NCBI RefSeq assembly: GCF_016316925.1
Contig: NZ_JAEEGB010000038.1
Coordinates: forward strand, 1 to 64,000
DNA length: 64,000 bases
Direction: 5' to 3'
Source: Clostridium aciditolerans
GTDB lineage: Bacteria; Bacillota; Clostridia; Clostridiales; Clostridiaceae
Made by a program: the position numbers and the translations under genes. Position 1 is the stretch's first letter. Every line of letters begins with the position of its first letter. A model generated the notes under the pieces. That model was not told where the DNA came from, searched no databases, and saw only the letters and a list, made by a program, of their open reading frames with translations. Below, one piece after another: positions 17,919 through 26,979 of this stretch.

Positions 17919-18048
17919 AAATTTATAAGTATATATAATGACAAATAAAATATTAAGTAGTATTGAGAACTGTAAAATGAGAAAAGGCAGGTGAAATTGT
18001 TACTAATTACTAAGATAAATTCTTATAATTTAGTAACATAAAGTCGAT

Positions 18049-18480
18049 ATGAATATAGCATTTTTTTTAACACCTAAAGAAGAAATAGTATATGAAAATA
18101 TCAATTCGACTATGAGGCAAGCATTAGAGAAAATGGAATACCATAGATATACGGCCATTCCTTTATTAGATGACCAAGGAAAGTATGTTGGAACACTTAC
18201 AGAGGGTGATTTGCTTTGGAAACTAAAAAATACCTCAGGTTTAGATTTGAAAAGTACAAGCAAGATAAAATTAAATGATATACCTAGAAGAATGGTAAAT
18301 AAGCCTATCCATATTAATTCAAACATAGAAGATTTACTTTATACTTCTGTAAGTCAAAACTTTATTCCAGTAGTAGATGATAAAGAAATATTTATTGGAA
18401 TAATAAAGAGAAGTGATATATTAAACTATTGTTATAAAAGTTTTGTTGAAGCACAATTAAAAGCATTGGTTTTAGATTAG
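18049..18480 (+). CDS. CBS-domain pair protein
   Basis: A 143-residue protein consisting only of two CBS motifs. The first runs to ~residue 62 (YENINSTMRQALEKMEYHRYTAIPLLDDQGKYVGTLTEGDL). The second is ~80-130 (KPIHINSNIEDLLYTSVSQNFIPVVDDKEIFIGIIKRSDIL). Such Bateman modules bind adenine nucleotides and act as sensors of energy state or as accessory regulators. The partner is not encoded nearby; the following gene is RNase J but lies in a separate unit. The ribosome site before this ATG is weak, so the exact start is uncertain. A hairpin terminator follows. Confidence 0.8.
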   Translation: MNIAFFLTPKEEIVYENINSTMRQALEKMEYHRYTAIPLLDDQGKYVGTLTEGDLLWKLKNTSGLDLKSTSKIKLNDIPRRMVNKPIHINSNIEDLLYTSVSQNFIPVVDDKEIFIGIIKRSDILNYCYKSFVEAQLKALVLD

Positions 18481-18500
18481 AAATTGAATATTTTTACAGC

Positions 18501-18552
18501 AAAGAAACTTAGTTTAGATATTTATATTTATCATACTAAGTTTCTTTCTTTT
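18501..18552 (+). terminator. Intrinsic terminator
   Basis: AAAGAAACTTAGT pairs with ACTAAGTTTCTTT over a 21-base loop, followed by CTTTT. Confidence 0.7.
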
Positions 18553-18643
18553 AAAAATAAAAAGGATTATTTTTATAATTTAAAGAAAAAATAAAGTATA
18601 GGAAAATCCTTAGATAATTAATAGGTATTAAGGAGGAATTCAA

Positions 18644-20308
18644 GTGAAAAATGAAAATTGTGTAAAAGTTATTCCTTTGGGTGGGCTTGGAGAAATTGGC
18701 AAAAACATAACTGCAATTGAATATAGAGACGAAATCATGGTAATAGACTGTGGAATATCTTTTCCTGAGGAAGACATGTATGGTGTAGATTTAGTAATAC
18801 CTGATATATCATATTTGTTAGATAACAAGGAAAAAGTTAAAGGAATATTTTTAACTCATGGGCACGAAGATCATATAGGCTCAATACCATATTTTTTAAA
18901 ACAGCTTAATGTACCTATTTATGGCACAAGATTGACTTTAGGAATAGTTGAAATAAAATTAAAAGAGCATGGTTTGCTCAATAGCTCTGAGCTTCACGCG
19001 GTAGAACCTGGCGATAAGATTGAGCTAGAAAATTTTAAGGTTGAATTTATAAGAAACAATCACAGTATATCAGATTCCTGTTGTCTTGCTATCTTCACAC
19101 CAGTAGGAGTTATACTACATACTGGAGATTTTAAAGTAGATTATACACCTATAGATGATAAGGTTATGGACTTAAAGCGTATATCTAATCTTGGAAGTAG
19201 CGGAGTACTACTGCTTATGGCAGATAGCACAAATGTTGAGCGTTCTGGTCATACAATTTCAGAAAGTTCTATAGGAGAAACGCTGGTTAAAATTTTTTCG
19301 AAGGCTGAAGGAAGAGTTATTGTAGCCACATTTGCTTCAAATATTCAAAGAATGCAGCAAATAGTCAATGCTTCTGTACAATATGGGAGAAAGGTAGCCT
19401 TTAGTGGAAGAAGTATGGAAAATATATCTAAGGTTGCAATGGAACTAGGATATTTGCATATACCAGAACATTATATGATTTCTGTAGATGAAATTCGTAA
19501 TTATCCGAATGAGCAGATAACTATCATAACTACAGGCAGTCAAGGAGAACCTATGTCAGCTCTTGCTAGAATAGCCTTCTCTACTCATAAAACAATTAAA
19601 CTTGAACCTAATGACTTAATTATTATATCTGCATCACCAATACCAGGCAATGGAAAGTTTATATCAAGAGTGATTAATGAACTATTTAAAAAAGGGGCAG
19701 AGGTTATTTATGAGGCATTAGAGGAAGTGCATGTATCCGGCCATGCTTATCGAGAAGAGTTGAAATTAATTCATACACTGGTACATCCTAAGTATTTTAT
19801 GCCAGTTCATGGTGAATATAGACATTTGAGACATCACTCAATATTAGCACAAAGGCTTGGTATGGAAAGTTCAAATACTTTCATTATGGAAACTGGTCAA
19901 GTTTTAGAGTTATCAGAAAATGAAGCAAAAATTTCCGGTAGGGTTCCAACTGGTATTGTCCTTGTAGACGGACTTGGAGTTGGAGATGTTGGAAATATAG
20001 TTCTTAGAGATAGAAGGCATTTAGCCGAAGACGGTATTCTAACAGTGGTTGTAACTATAGAAAAAGAAACCTACAATATCATTGCCGGTCCAGATATAAT
20101 CACCAGAGGCTTCATTTATGTAAAAGAATCAGAAGCCCTAATTAATGAAGCAAAAGAAATCGTAAAAAAAGAATTGGATAATTGCCTAGAAAATAAAGTG
20201 ATTGAATGGTACGTATTAAAATCTAACATGAAAAAATCTTTAGAGAAATTTTTATATGAAAAAACAAAAAGGAGACCAGTTATACTTCCAATAATCATGG
20301 AAATCTAA
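18644..20308 (+). CDS. rnj: Ribonuclease J
   Basis: A 554-residue metallo-beta-lactamase/beta-CASP nuclease with 5'-3' exonuclease and endonuclease activity in RNA decay and maturation. Zinc ligands are in LTHGHEDHIGS; further ligands are HNHSISD, HTGDFK and the C-terminal MPVHGEYRH. Beta-CASP features include DSTNVERSG and SPIPGN. The C-terminal domain (~450-554) is present, so it is full length. GTG start, five bases after AGGAGGAA. It is flanked by terminators on both sides and thus monocistronic. RNase J1 and J2 cannot be distinguished from the sequence alone. Confidence 0.93.
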   Translation: MKNENCVKVIPLGGLGEIGKNITAIEYRDEIMVIDCGISFPEEDMYGVDLVIPDISYLLDNKEKVKGIFLTHGHEDHIGSIPYFLKQLNVPIYGTRLTLGIVEIKLKEHGLLNSSELHAVEPGDKIELENFKVEFIRNNHSISDSCCLAIFTPVGVILHTGDFKVDYTPIDDKVMDLKRISNLGSSGVLLLMADSTNVERSGHTISESSIGETLVKIFSKAEGRVIVATFASNIQRMQQIVNASVQYGRKVAFSGRSMENISKVAMELGYLHIPEHYMISVDEIRNYPNEQITIITTGSQGEPMSALARIAFSTHKTIKLEPNDLIIISASPIPGNGKFISRVINELFKKGAEVIYEALEEVHVSGHAYREELKLIHTLVHPKYFMPVHGEYRHLRHHSILAQRLGMESSNTFIMETGQVLELSENEAKISGRVPTGIVLVDGLGVGDVGNIVLRDRRHLAEDGILTVVVTIEKETYNIIAGPDIITRGFIYVKESEALINEAKEIVKKELDNCLENKVIEWYVLKSNMKKSLEKFLYEKTKRRPVILPIIMEI

Positions 20309-20326
20309 AATATATCTTACTTGTAG

Positions 20327-20366
20327 TACAGTCATAAGGAATTGCCTTGTGACTGTATTTATTTTT
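20327..20366 (+). terminator. Intrinsic terminator of rnj
   Basis: TACAGTCATAAGG and CCTTGTGACTGTA form a 13-bp stem with a 5-base loop, followed by TTTATTTTT. Confidence 0.85.
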
Positions 20367-20426
20367 ATGGAAAAGGAATAATAAGTTAAGTAAAATTATA
20401 TTTTTATAAATGCTGGAGGGAAAAAC

Positions 20427-20702
20427 ATGAAAGATATAGATGATGTATTAAAAGATATAAGACAAATCGATGGTCAGGCGGATAGGTTAAAGAATATGAT
20501 ATCAAATGCCTACGAAGGTTATGAATATAATGGAGCATCTGAAGTTATTATAAATAGAGATAAAGGATTAGATAGAATAAATTCAAGTGCCTATAGGATA
20601 CAGGTTAACAGTCCTAGTTCTCCTACAATAATAGCTATGGTTGATGAAGGAATAGATCATTATGTGGCTACTGTTGTGGATGCCTATATAGAAAATCAGT
20701 AG
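20427..20702 (+). CDS. Small hypothetical protein (91 aa)
   Basis: A 91-residue soluble protein behind a CTGGAGGG site and followed by its own terminator, so it is probably real. The N-terminal third is helical and charged (DIDDVLKDIRQIDGQADRLKNM). The second half looks like beta strands (AYRIQVNSPSSPTIIAMVDEG...HYVATVVDAY). There is no signal peptide, membrane segment or metal motif. I do not recognise a family. Confidence 0.6.
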   Translation: MKDIDDVLKDIRQIDGQADRLKNMISNAYEGYEYNGASEVIINRDKGLDRINSSAYRIQVNSPSSPTIIAMVDEGIDHYVATVVDAYIENQ

Positions 20703-20717
20703 AAGTTAATATTCTTT

Positions 20718-20762
20718 AACAAAGGCTATTTTTCTTGTGTAAGAAAGATAGCCTTTGTTGTA
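20718..20762 (+). terminator. Intrinsic terminator
   Basis: AACAAAGGCTATTTTTCTT pairs with AAGAAAGATAGCCTTTGTT (one G-T pair) around GTGT. Confidence 0.85.
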
Positions 20763-20766
20763 TTAA

Positions 20767-20795
20767 TTGAAAAACACAACATGCTATGGTAGTAT
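20767..20795 (+). promoter_or_regulatory. Putative promoter before the mtnA remnant and cdr
   Basis: TTGAAA and TAGTAT are separated by 17 bases. It lies where the missing N-terminal part of mtnA should be and could now serve the downstream CoA-disulfide reductase gene. Confidence 0.4.
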
Positions 20796-20828
20796 ATAGT
20801 TAAAAATTCAGTTGTTTATCCATAAATA

Positions 20829-21224
20829 TGTGACAATATGGCTTCAATAGTTATGAAAGAAGGAAAAATTCAAGCGGTTTTGGTTGGCTGTGATAGAGTT
20901 GCTGAAAATGGGGATACTGCTAATAAGATTGGAACCTCAGGGGTGGCGATTTTAGCTAAGCACTATGGAATACCATTCTATGTTTGTGCACCACTATCTA
21001 CTGTTGATTTAAAATGCAGTACTGGTGATGACATTCACATAGAATTAAGAGCTGATGAAGAAATAACATCAAAGTGGTATGAAAAACCAATGGCTCCAGC
21101 AGGAGTAAAAACCTATAATCCATGCTTTGATGTTACAGATAACTCACTAATAACTGCTATAGTAACAGAAAAGGGTATAGCATATTCGCCATATAGTGAG
21201 AGTCTTCCAAAACTTTTCAAGTAG
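20829..21224 (+). pseudogene. mtnA: Truncated methylthioribose-1-phosphate isomerase (C-terminal third)
   Basis: The reading frame from Cys-Asp-Asn at 20829 to 21224 gives 131 residues. It matches the C-terminal part of Mtn[30 protein letters not shown] and APLSTVDL, with the catalytic Asp in GCDRVA retained. Intact MtnA has about 345 residues, so roughly the first 215 are missing. An in-frame TAA lies two codons before the homology. The first ATG (20838) has no ribosome site. The frame after that is undamaged, so the deletion may be recent or the fragment may still be translated. cdr begins 14 bases downstream. Confidence 0.85.
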
Positions 21225-21238
21225 ACAGGAGTGATTTT

Positions 21239-22570
21239 ATGAAGGTTGTTGTTATTGGTGGAGTTGCAGCGGGAATGTCTGCTGCTTCTAAAATAAAGAG
21301 AGTTGATAGTAGTGCTGAAATTGTAGTTTATGAGAAGGGTCCATTTGTATCTTATGGTGCTTGCGGACTTCCTTACTATGTATCTGGTATAAATGATGAC
21401 TATACTAAAATGATAGCAAGAACTAAAGAAGAATTTGAAAAGACAGGAATGAAAATAAATCTTAAACATGAAGTTGTAAAAGTTGAACCGGAAAGTAAAC
21501 AAATTTTAGTTAAAGATTTAGAGAATGATAGTCTGTTTATAGATTCCTATGACAAACTTATGATAGCTACAGGTACTGTACCAGTAGTTCCACCTATAAA
21601 GGGAAAGGATTTAAAAGGAGTATATGTGCTTAAAACCTTGGAAGATGGAATGATACTTAAAAAGGCAGTAGAAACTCCAGAGATAAAGAATGTAGCAATT
21701 GTTGGTGGTGGATACATAGGAATAGAATTAGCGGAAACCTTATTACATGCTGGCAAAAATGTCAGGGTTGTAGAACTAGCTCCGAGAATATTACAACCTT
21801 TTGATTCTGAATTAACAGAAATGGCAACTAACATTATGATGGAAGCTGGAGTTAAATTTAATTTAAATGAAAAGGTTGAAGAACTTGTAGGCACAGATAA
21901 GGTTACAGGGGTAAAAACTGATAAGGGAAGCTATGAAGCAGATTTGGTTATTTTGGCTATAGGTGTAAGACCTGCTACTAATTTTTTGAAAGATTCAGGA
22001 ATAGCCCTTGCTAAGAATGGTGCAGTAGTAATTGACAGAGAAATGAGAACTAATATTGCTGACATATACTCGGCGGGAGATTGTGCTGAAGTATATAATA
22101 AGGTAAAAGAGGAGAACTCCTTTATACCGCTGGGAACCACTGCTAACAAGTGTGGAAGGCTGGCAGGGGAAAACATTACAGGTAAGCATAACAAGTATGT
22201 AGGGACCCTTGGAAGTTCTGCAATTAAAATTTTAGATTATGAATTAGGCAGAACTGGAGTATCTGAAAGTGAAGCTAAGGCTTTAGCTATAAACTATAAA
22301 ACAGTTTTTATTAAGGCGTATGACCACCCAGGATATTATCCAGATCCAACTCCTATATGGATTAAGCTTGTGTATGAAGAAAGAACTAATAGAATTTTAG
22401 GTGCTCAGGCTATGGGCAAAAAAGGAGCTGTATTAAGAGTTGATATGTTTGCTATAGCAATTCATAACAATATGACTACCATGGATTTAGGAATGACAGA
22501 TTTATGTTATGCACCTCCTTTTGCAGGAGTATGGGATGCAGTTCATATAGCTTGTAATGCAGCTAAATGA
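21239..22570 (+). CDS. cdr: CoA-disulfide reductase / NADH oxidase family flavoprotein
   Basis: A 443-residue FAD enzyme of the CoA-disulfide reductase group. FAD motif GGVAAGMSAA is at the N-terminus. The single redox-active Cys42 is in SYGACGLPYY, which separates it from two-cysteine disulfide reductases. The NAD motif is GGGYIGIELAE, and the second FAD motif SAGDCAE. The C-terminal dimerisation domain contains YYPDPTPIWIKLV and DLCYAPPFAGVWD. No rhodanese domain is fused. Likely roles are thiol redox control with CoA or polysulfide/sulfur reduction. It has an AGGAG site and directly follows the truncated mtnA gene, perhaps using what was an operon promoter. Confidence 0.88.
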   Translation: MKVVVIGGVAAGMSAASKIKRVDSSAEIVVYEKGPFVSYGACGLPYYVSGINDDYTKMIARTKEEFEKTGMKINLKHEVVKVEPESKQILVKDLENDSLFIDSYDKLMIATGTVPVVPPIKGKDLKGVYVLKTLEDGMILKKAVETPEIKNVAIVGGGYIGIELAETLLHAGKNVRVVELAPRILQPFDSELTEMATNIMMEAGVKFNLNEKVEELVGTDKVTGVKTDKGSYEADLVILAIGVRPATNFLKDSGIALAKNGAVVIDREMRTNIADIYSAGDCAEVYNKVKEENSFIPLGTTANKCGRLAGENITGKHNKYVGTLGSSAIKILDYELGRTGVSESEAKALAINYKTVFIKAYDHPGYYPDPTPIWIKLVYEERTNRILGAQAMGKKGAVLRVDMFAIAIHNNMTTMDLGMTDLCYAPPFAGVWDAVHIACNAAK

Positions 22571-22749
22571 TGATAGTGATGCGTTTTCAAATTCCCCCTG
22601 AAATAACGTAGAATTAGTTCTAAACTATTATATAAATACTAATAAGTTAGTTATAAAGCTGTAACAAATTCCAACATATAGAATATAATAAAATGCAACT
22701 GTATAAAGCGCAAAGATTCATGTGTTAAAAGCAAATGGGGGAAAATATA

Positions 22750-23553
22750 GTGGATAATAATAAAACATTTGATGTGGTTATACCAGTAGCTAAAGAAGAT
22801 GTGCCTCTAGCGATAAAAAATATACCATATATCTTTAAAATGCTCTCACCTAGAAAGATTATTTTTATCGGTTCTAAAGATTCAGAAAGTTCATTTCCAC
22901 TTAATGAGCAATTAGAATTCATTAATGAAGATGAGATTTATAAAGATATGAAATTAAATACTATTCAATCTATTATGTATAATATTGCAGGTAACACTCA
23001 CTCAAGTGGTTGGTATTTTCAACAATTTCTTAAGATGTCTTATGCAACAATATGTAAAGAAGATCATTATGTTATATGGGATGCTGATACAATACCGCTT
23101 AACGTCATTTCATTTTTTGATGATAGGAGCGGTAAATATTTATTTACAATGAAGACTGAGCACCATAAACCTTATTTTGCAACTCTTGAAAAACTTTTCA
23201 ATGGTGAAGTTAAAAAGTATAATCATCAGTCATTTATAGCAGAGCATATGATAATAGATACAAAAATAATGATTGAATTAATAAAGAAAATCGAAAGTAA
23301 TAAAGAATTAAAAGGCAACTACTTTTATGAAAAAATAATGTATTCTATTGATGTAAAAAATATACAGGGAGCAGGCTTCAGTGAATTTGAAACCTATGGC
23401 AACTATGTCATGAAATATCACTCTGATAAATATGCTATGAGAGAATTAAGATCGCTAAGAGAAGGAAGGGTATATTTTGGAATGTCCCCAACAGACGATG
23501 AATTGTTAAAGGCTTCAAAAAATTTTGATTTAATTTCAATAGAAAGTTGGTAA
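22750..23553 (+). CDS. DUF6492-like putative glycosyltransferase-fold protein
   Basis: A 267-residue soluble protein starting TFDVVIPVAKEDVPLAIKNI, like a GT-A glycosyltransferase N-terminus. WYFQQFLKMSYA and the metal-type DxD motif in YVIWDADTIPL match DUF6492-like proteins. I prefer the GTG at 22750, with GGGGG eight bases upstream; ATG 22735 overlaps that site and has none of its own. The gene is alone, with ~180 bases before it and ~450 after. The substrate is unknown; a role in glycan synthesis is only inferred from the fold. Confidence 0.6.
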   Translation: MDNNKTFDVVIPVAKEDVPLAIKNIPYIFKMLSPRKIIFIGSKDSESSFPLNEQLEFINEDEIYKDMKLNTIQSIMYNIAGNTHSSGWYFQQFLKMSYATICKEDHYVIWDADTIPLNVISFFDDRSGKYLFTMKTEHHKPYFATLEKLFNGEVKKYNHQSFIAEHMIIDTKIMIELIKKIESNKELKGNYFYEKIMYSIDVKNIQGAGFSEFETYGNYVMKYHSDKYAMRELRSLREGRVYFGMSPTDDELLKASKNFDLISIESW

Positions 23554-23947
23554 TTAAGCTCCTCTAGAAGGTTAATTTGCCATTTTTAGCTTCTATGCAA
23601 TTGACTCGGTGAACCATATCATAGATGAGGTAAGACCCTTAGGCAAAATTAAACTTCATATTATTCATATACCCGTTAGTCTAATAACGGACAGTTGGTT
23701 TAGTCACATTGATTATAACAGCAAATTAATAGAGCTAGTTTAATTTAGTCTAGCTCTATCAACTTTACACTATAAATTCTAAACTATTTATATTATCTAA
23801 CCTACATTACATTTTCCATAACTAAACTGATCTTATATAGGTGTATACACACTTAAAACATAGTATTTTTAAATTAATTATTTCTGGATATAAATAAAGC
23901 ATTTAATATCTTAGTAGTCTATATTGGCTAAATATGATACAATTGAA
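23554..23947. other. Intergenic region with two hairpins
   Basis: About 395 bases without a gene before the next promoter. GAAGGTTAATTTGCC near 23568 can pair with GGCAAAATTAAACTTC near 23642, enclosing ~60 bases. ATAGAGCTAG (23729) pairs perfectly with CTAGCTCTAT (23750-23759), possibly a terminator although no T run follows. I recognise no RNA family here. Confidence 0.4.
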
Positions 23948-23976
23948 TTGATATTAATTATTTAATAATATATATT
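23948..23976 (+). promoter_or_regulatory. Promoter of the siroheme reductase gene
   Basis: TTGATA and TATATT are separated by 17 bases, followed by an AGGAGG site at 23992 and the ATG at 24005. Confidence 0.6.
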
Positions 23977-24004
23977 AAAAGAACCAATTTAGGAGGTTAT
24001 ACGA

Positions 24005-24679
24005 ATGAAAACTGATTTATTAGAAAAAGGGGCAATATTACAAAGAGATAAAGAAACATATGCAGTAGCACCACATTTAACTGCTGGAATTGTAACACCA
24101 GATATTTTGAGAACTATTGCAGATGTAGCTGAAAAATATAATGCAGCAGCTATTAAAGTTACTGGAGCTCAAAGAATTGCATTAGTTGGATTACAAGAAG
24201 AGGATTTAGATAATGTTTGGAAAGACTTAGATATGGATCCAGGTGCAGCAATAGGTTTATGTGTAAGAAGTGTAAAAATATGTCCAGGCACTACTTTTTG
24301 TAAAAGGGGTCTTCAAGATTCAGTAGCAGTTGGCTCAAAAATAGATAGTTTGTATCATGGTAAAAAATTACCTAATAAATTAAAAATAGGTGTAAGCGGT
24401 TGTCCTAATAGCTGTGCAGATAGTGCATTTAAGGATATAGGATTAATAGGAAGCGGAAAAGGATGGATGTTCTATGTTGGCGGAAAAGGTGGAGCCAAGC
24501 CAAGAATAGCAGATAGAATAGCTCTTTGCGTACCAGAAGAAAACATATATGACTTAACAGAAAAAATTATTCAAGTATATAATGAAAATGCAACTAATAG
24601 AGAAAGATTAGGAGATTATATAGACAGAGTAGGATTGGATTCTTTCAAAGAGCAAATAGATCTTAATAGTTATTTATAA
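24005..24679 (+). CDS. Small siroheme/[4Fe-4S] sulfite- or nitrite-reductase-like protein
   Basis: A 224-residue protein made of the ferredoxin-like domain followed by the siroheme-iron-sulfur domain. Cluster cysteines appear as CPGTTFC and GCPNSCADS (C-x5-C ... C-x3-C), the arrangement that ligates the bridged siroheme centre. This is about half the length of a classical sulfite reductase polypeptide, which has a tandem repeat of this unit. It resembles the low-molecular-weight assimilatory-type reductases of anaerobes. No siroheme biosynthesis gene or electron donor is nearby. It has its own promoter and terminator. Substrate (sulfite, nitrite or other) cannot be decided. Confidence 0.8.
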   Translation: MKTDLLEKGAILQRDKETYAVAPHLTAGIVTPDILRTIADVAEKYNAAAIKVTGAQRIALVGLQEEDLDNVWKDLDMDPGAAIGLCVRSVKICPGTTFCKRGLQDSVAVGSKIDSLYHGKKLPNKLKIGVSGCPNSCADSAFKDIGLIGSGKGWMFYVGGKGGAKPRIADRIALCVPEENIYDLTEKIIQVYNENATNRERLGDYIDRVGLDSFKEQIDLNSYL

Positions 24680-24689
24680 AATAAAAATT

Positions 24690-24762
24690 AAATGTCATGG
24701 ACATGCAAAAGTTTGCTATAAAAAAATTAGCGACTTTGTATATAGTCCATGACATTTTTTAT
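24690..24762 (+). terminator. Intrinsic terminator
   Basis: AAATGTCATGGAC pairs perfectly with GTCCATGACATTT and is followed by TTTAT. The 42-base loop can form its own small stem. Confidence 0.8.
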
Positions 24763-24764
24763 AT

Positions 24765-24795
24765 AAGACACTATATGTTTTACATACAGTGTCTT
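24765..24795 (-). terminator. Hairpin after the beta-helix gene
   Basis: AAGACACT and AGTGTCTT pair about 16 bases downstream of the minus-strand stop. The T tract is short on that strand. Confidence 0.5.
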
Positions 24796-24810
24796 ATTAT
24801 TGCTTGAGTT

Positions 24811-26859
24811 CTATTTCGCTAAATTAATTCTTAAATTTTCTCCAATTACTCCTGCTCCACCAAAAATAACTTGATTTACAAAGCTTTTTCCGTCAATATA
24901 AACCTTTTGATTTTTAATATCTCCACTGACAAGAATAACAGGAGAGCCATGTTTTGCAGCATACACACTACCAGCTAAAGCATCTGGGAAATTCTCACCA
25001 GAGGCAAAGGTTACAGTATCACTAGCTAAATCAAAATGTTTAGCTATATTTAAGGATGTCGCATATCTGTCGCTTCCCCAAATTCTAGCTATATTATCTT
25101 CAGAAAGATTAGCTATGCTTTTAATTTGTTCTTTTATACTATCAGATATAGCGCCAGTTCCTCCTATGATATATACCTTAGAAGGTTTAACCTTTTTAAT
25201 AGTTTCTATAGCAGAATCTGATAAAGAATTACTGTCTGATAAAACAATTGGATATCCTTTTGAAGCAGCTACTGTTGAAATACTTAGACCATCTGCAAAT
25301 ACATTTCCACCAGCTATAACTAAAGGAGTACCTTCTTTCGCATTTATTTCATCATTTATAATTTTTATAGTTTCATATTTTGAGCTACTACTAAGTCTTT
25401 TTACATTTGAGTAACCTAAATTATTTAGGCTATTTACTATATCGTTATTTACTTCCTTTTCATCACCTAAAATATATACTGTACCATCTTTAGTCAAATG
25501 ATTCTTTATATATTCTATAGTCTTCGTATTTTCAGAAGCAGAGTTACCACTTAAAAGTATAGGAGCATCTAGTTTTTTAGCTAAAACACTTCCACTTAGA
25601 GCATTTGGAAAGTTATAACCAGAAGTTATAACTACACTGCTGACACTTCCGCTATTAAAGCCTTCTGCAATTTTCGTAGCTGTTTCAAATCTATCCTGTC
25701 CACTTAATCTTATACTTGAATATTTTTTACCACTAGCAGGTGTCCAGTTATTTATTAAAGATTGGGCAGCATTTTCATCATTAATATATTGTCCACTGTA
25801 TTCCTGTGAACATGCTTTCCATTCGTTAAAAGTTAATGTCTTATCGTATCTGTTTGTTACTATTCCGTTAACCTTATAATAAATATTGTTATCAAAGGAG
25901 TTATCTATTGAACTTTCGTCAGACAACTGAATATTATAGTTGCTGTATCTGCTTAAAAATAGGTTGTTTCTAAAGTAATTTTTAACGGCACCTTCTAGCA
26001 TGTATATGTCGTCAAAAGCATTTCCATAAAATACATTATTATATATGTAATTGTTAGTTGCATTGCTGCCAATAGCCATACCATAAGCATGATTGTTATA
26101 TAAAAAGTTATTTGTAATGTTGCAGTTACTGCCGCCATTAGGAGCCCCATACATTTGTATAGCAGCTCCTGCGTTATCATGAATATGATTTCCGCTAATA
26201 GTCCAGTTTGAAACATCGTAACCTATGTATATTCCATGATCTTTTGGCTTATTTATCTTTAAACCTACATTATATATTTCACAGTCTTTAACAGTACAAT
26301 TGTTTGAACCATTTTCTCCGTATACTCCAGATGTTCCAACAGGTCTATATTCAGGATAATCTAAGTCATGTATTTTTAAGTTACTTAATTCGATATTACT
26401 TGAGTTGTATACATATACTCCTGCACCTGTATAGTCTTTCATTTCTATACCTTCAACTCTCCAATAAGAAACTCCGTTGAAAGTTATTGCATCGACACCA
26501 TCTTTTCCAAATATAGTCCTAGCATTGTTTCCACTCATTACAACAGTTTCACCAGGATAATTTTTTATTGTATACCAAGCAGTACTTGAACCAGGTTTCT
26601 TGTGTCTGCTTAATACATCTGTAGTTTCGATATAGGTTCCTCCTCTTATTAAAAGAGTGTCGCCAGGTTCCATAGCATATATGCCTTCTTGAATAGATGG
26701 AAAAGGATTATCTATACTTCCCCAAGGCGCTTGTCTATCTCCTTTAGTCTGAGATACATATAATGTTCTACCGGCCCCTTCAGCGTGGACATCAAAAGAA
26801 GTAACTTGTAGACATATAAAGAATAAAGTTACTGTAATAAAAGCAAAAAATTTTCGCAC
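24811..26859 (-). CDS. Cell-surface right-handed beta-helix protein with three CWB2 repeats
   Basis: A 682-residue secreted protein. I chose the GTG at 26859, six bases after GAGGGGGAA, giving a signal peptide MRKFFAFITVTLFFICLQVT. Residues ~30-370 form a parallel beta-helix (PbH1/pectate-lyase-like) rich in NNxIYNN-type turns such as NNFLYNNHAYGMAIGSNAT. Residues ~385-682 contain three cell-wall-binding type 2 units, each opening with a GxDRYxTA-like motif (RLSGQDRFETATKIA, RLSSSSKYETIKIIN, RIWGSDRYATSLNIA). CWB2 modules anchor proteins to anionic wall polymers in clostridia. The helix may bind or cleave polysaccharide; I cannot identify catalytic residues with confidence. Confidence 0.85.
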   Translation of the reverse strand: MRKFFAFITVTLFFICLQVTSFDVHAEGAGRTLYVSQTKGDRQAPWGSIDNPFPSIQEGIYAMEPGDTLLIRGGTYIETTDVLSRHKKPGSSTAWYTIKNYPGETVVMSGNNARTIFGKDGVDAITFNGVSYWRVEGIEMKDYTGAGVYVYNSSNIELSNLKIHDLDYPEYRPVGTSGVYGENGSNNCTVKDCEIYNVGLKINKPKDHGIYIGYDVSNWTISGNHIHDNAGAAIQMYGAPNGGSNCNITNNFLYNNHAYGMAIGSNATNNYIYNNVFYGNAFDDIYMLEGAVKNYFRNNLFLSRYSNYNIQLSDESSIDNSFDNNIYYKVNGIVTNRYDKTLTFNEWKACSQEYSGQYINDENAAQSLINNWTPASGKKYSSIRLSGQDRFETATKIAEGFNSGSVSSVVITSGYNFPNALSGSVLAKKLDAPILLSGNSASENTKTIEYIKNHLTKDGTVYILGDEKEVNNDIVNSLNNLGYSNVKRLSSSSKYETIKIINDEINAKEGTPLVIAGGNVFADGLSISTVAASKGYPIVLSDSNSLSDSAIETIKKVKPSKVYIIGGTGAISDSIKEQIKSIANLSEDNIARIWGSDRYATSLNIAKHFDLASDTVTFASGENFPDALAGSVYAAKHGSPVILVSGDIKNQKVYIDGKSFVNQVIFGGAGVIGENLRINLAK

Positions 26860-26938
26860 GATTATTCCCCCTCGTATGATGTAAAATATTGATGACAATA
26901 CAATTCTACTAAACTTTTCATAAATTCACAAGTTTTTA

Positions 26939-26973
26939 CCAAAAAGGTGGTGAATATACTTATTTCACCACCT
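26939..26973 (-). terminator. Terminator of the DUF4153 gene
   Basis: On the minus strand AGGTGGTGAA pairs with TTCACCACCT, followed by TTTTT. Confidence 0.85.
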
Positions 26974-26979
26974 GAAATT

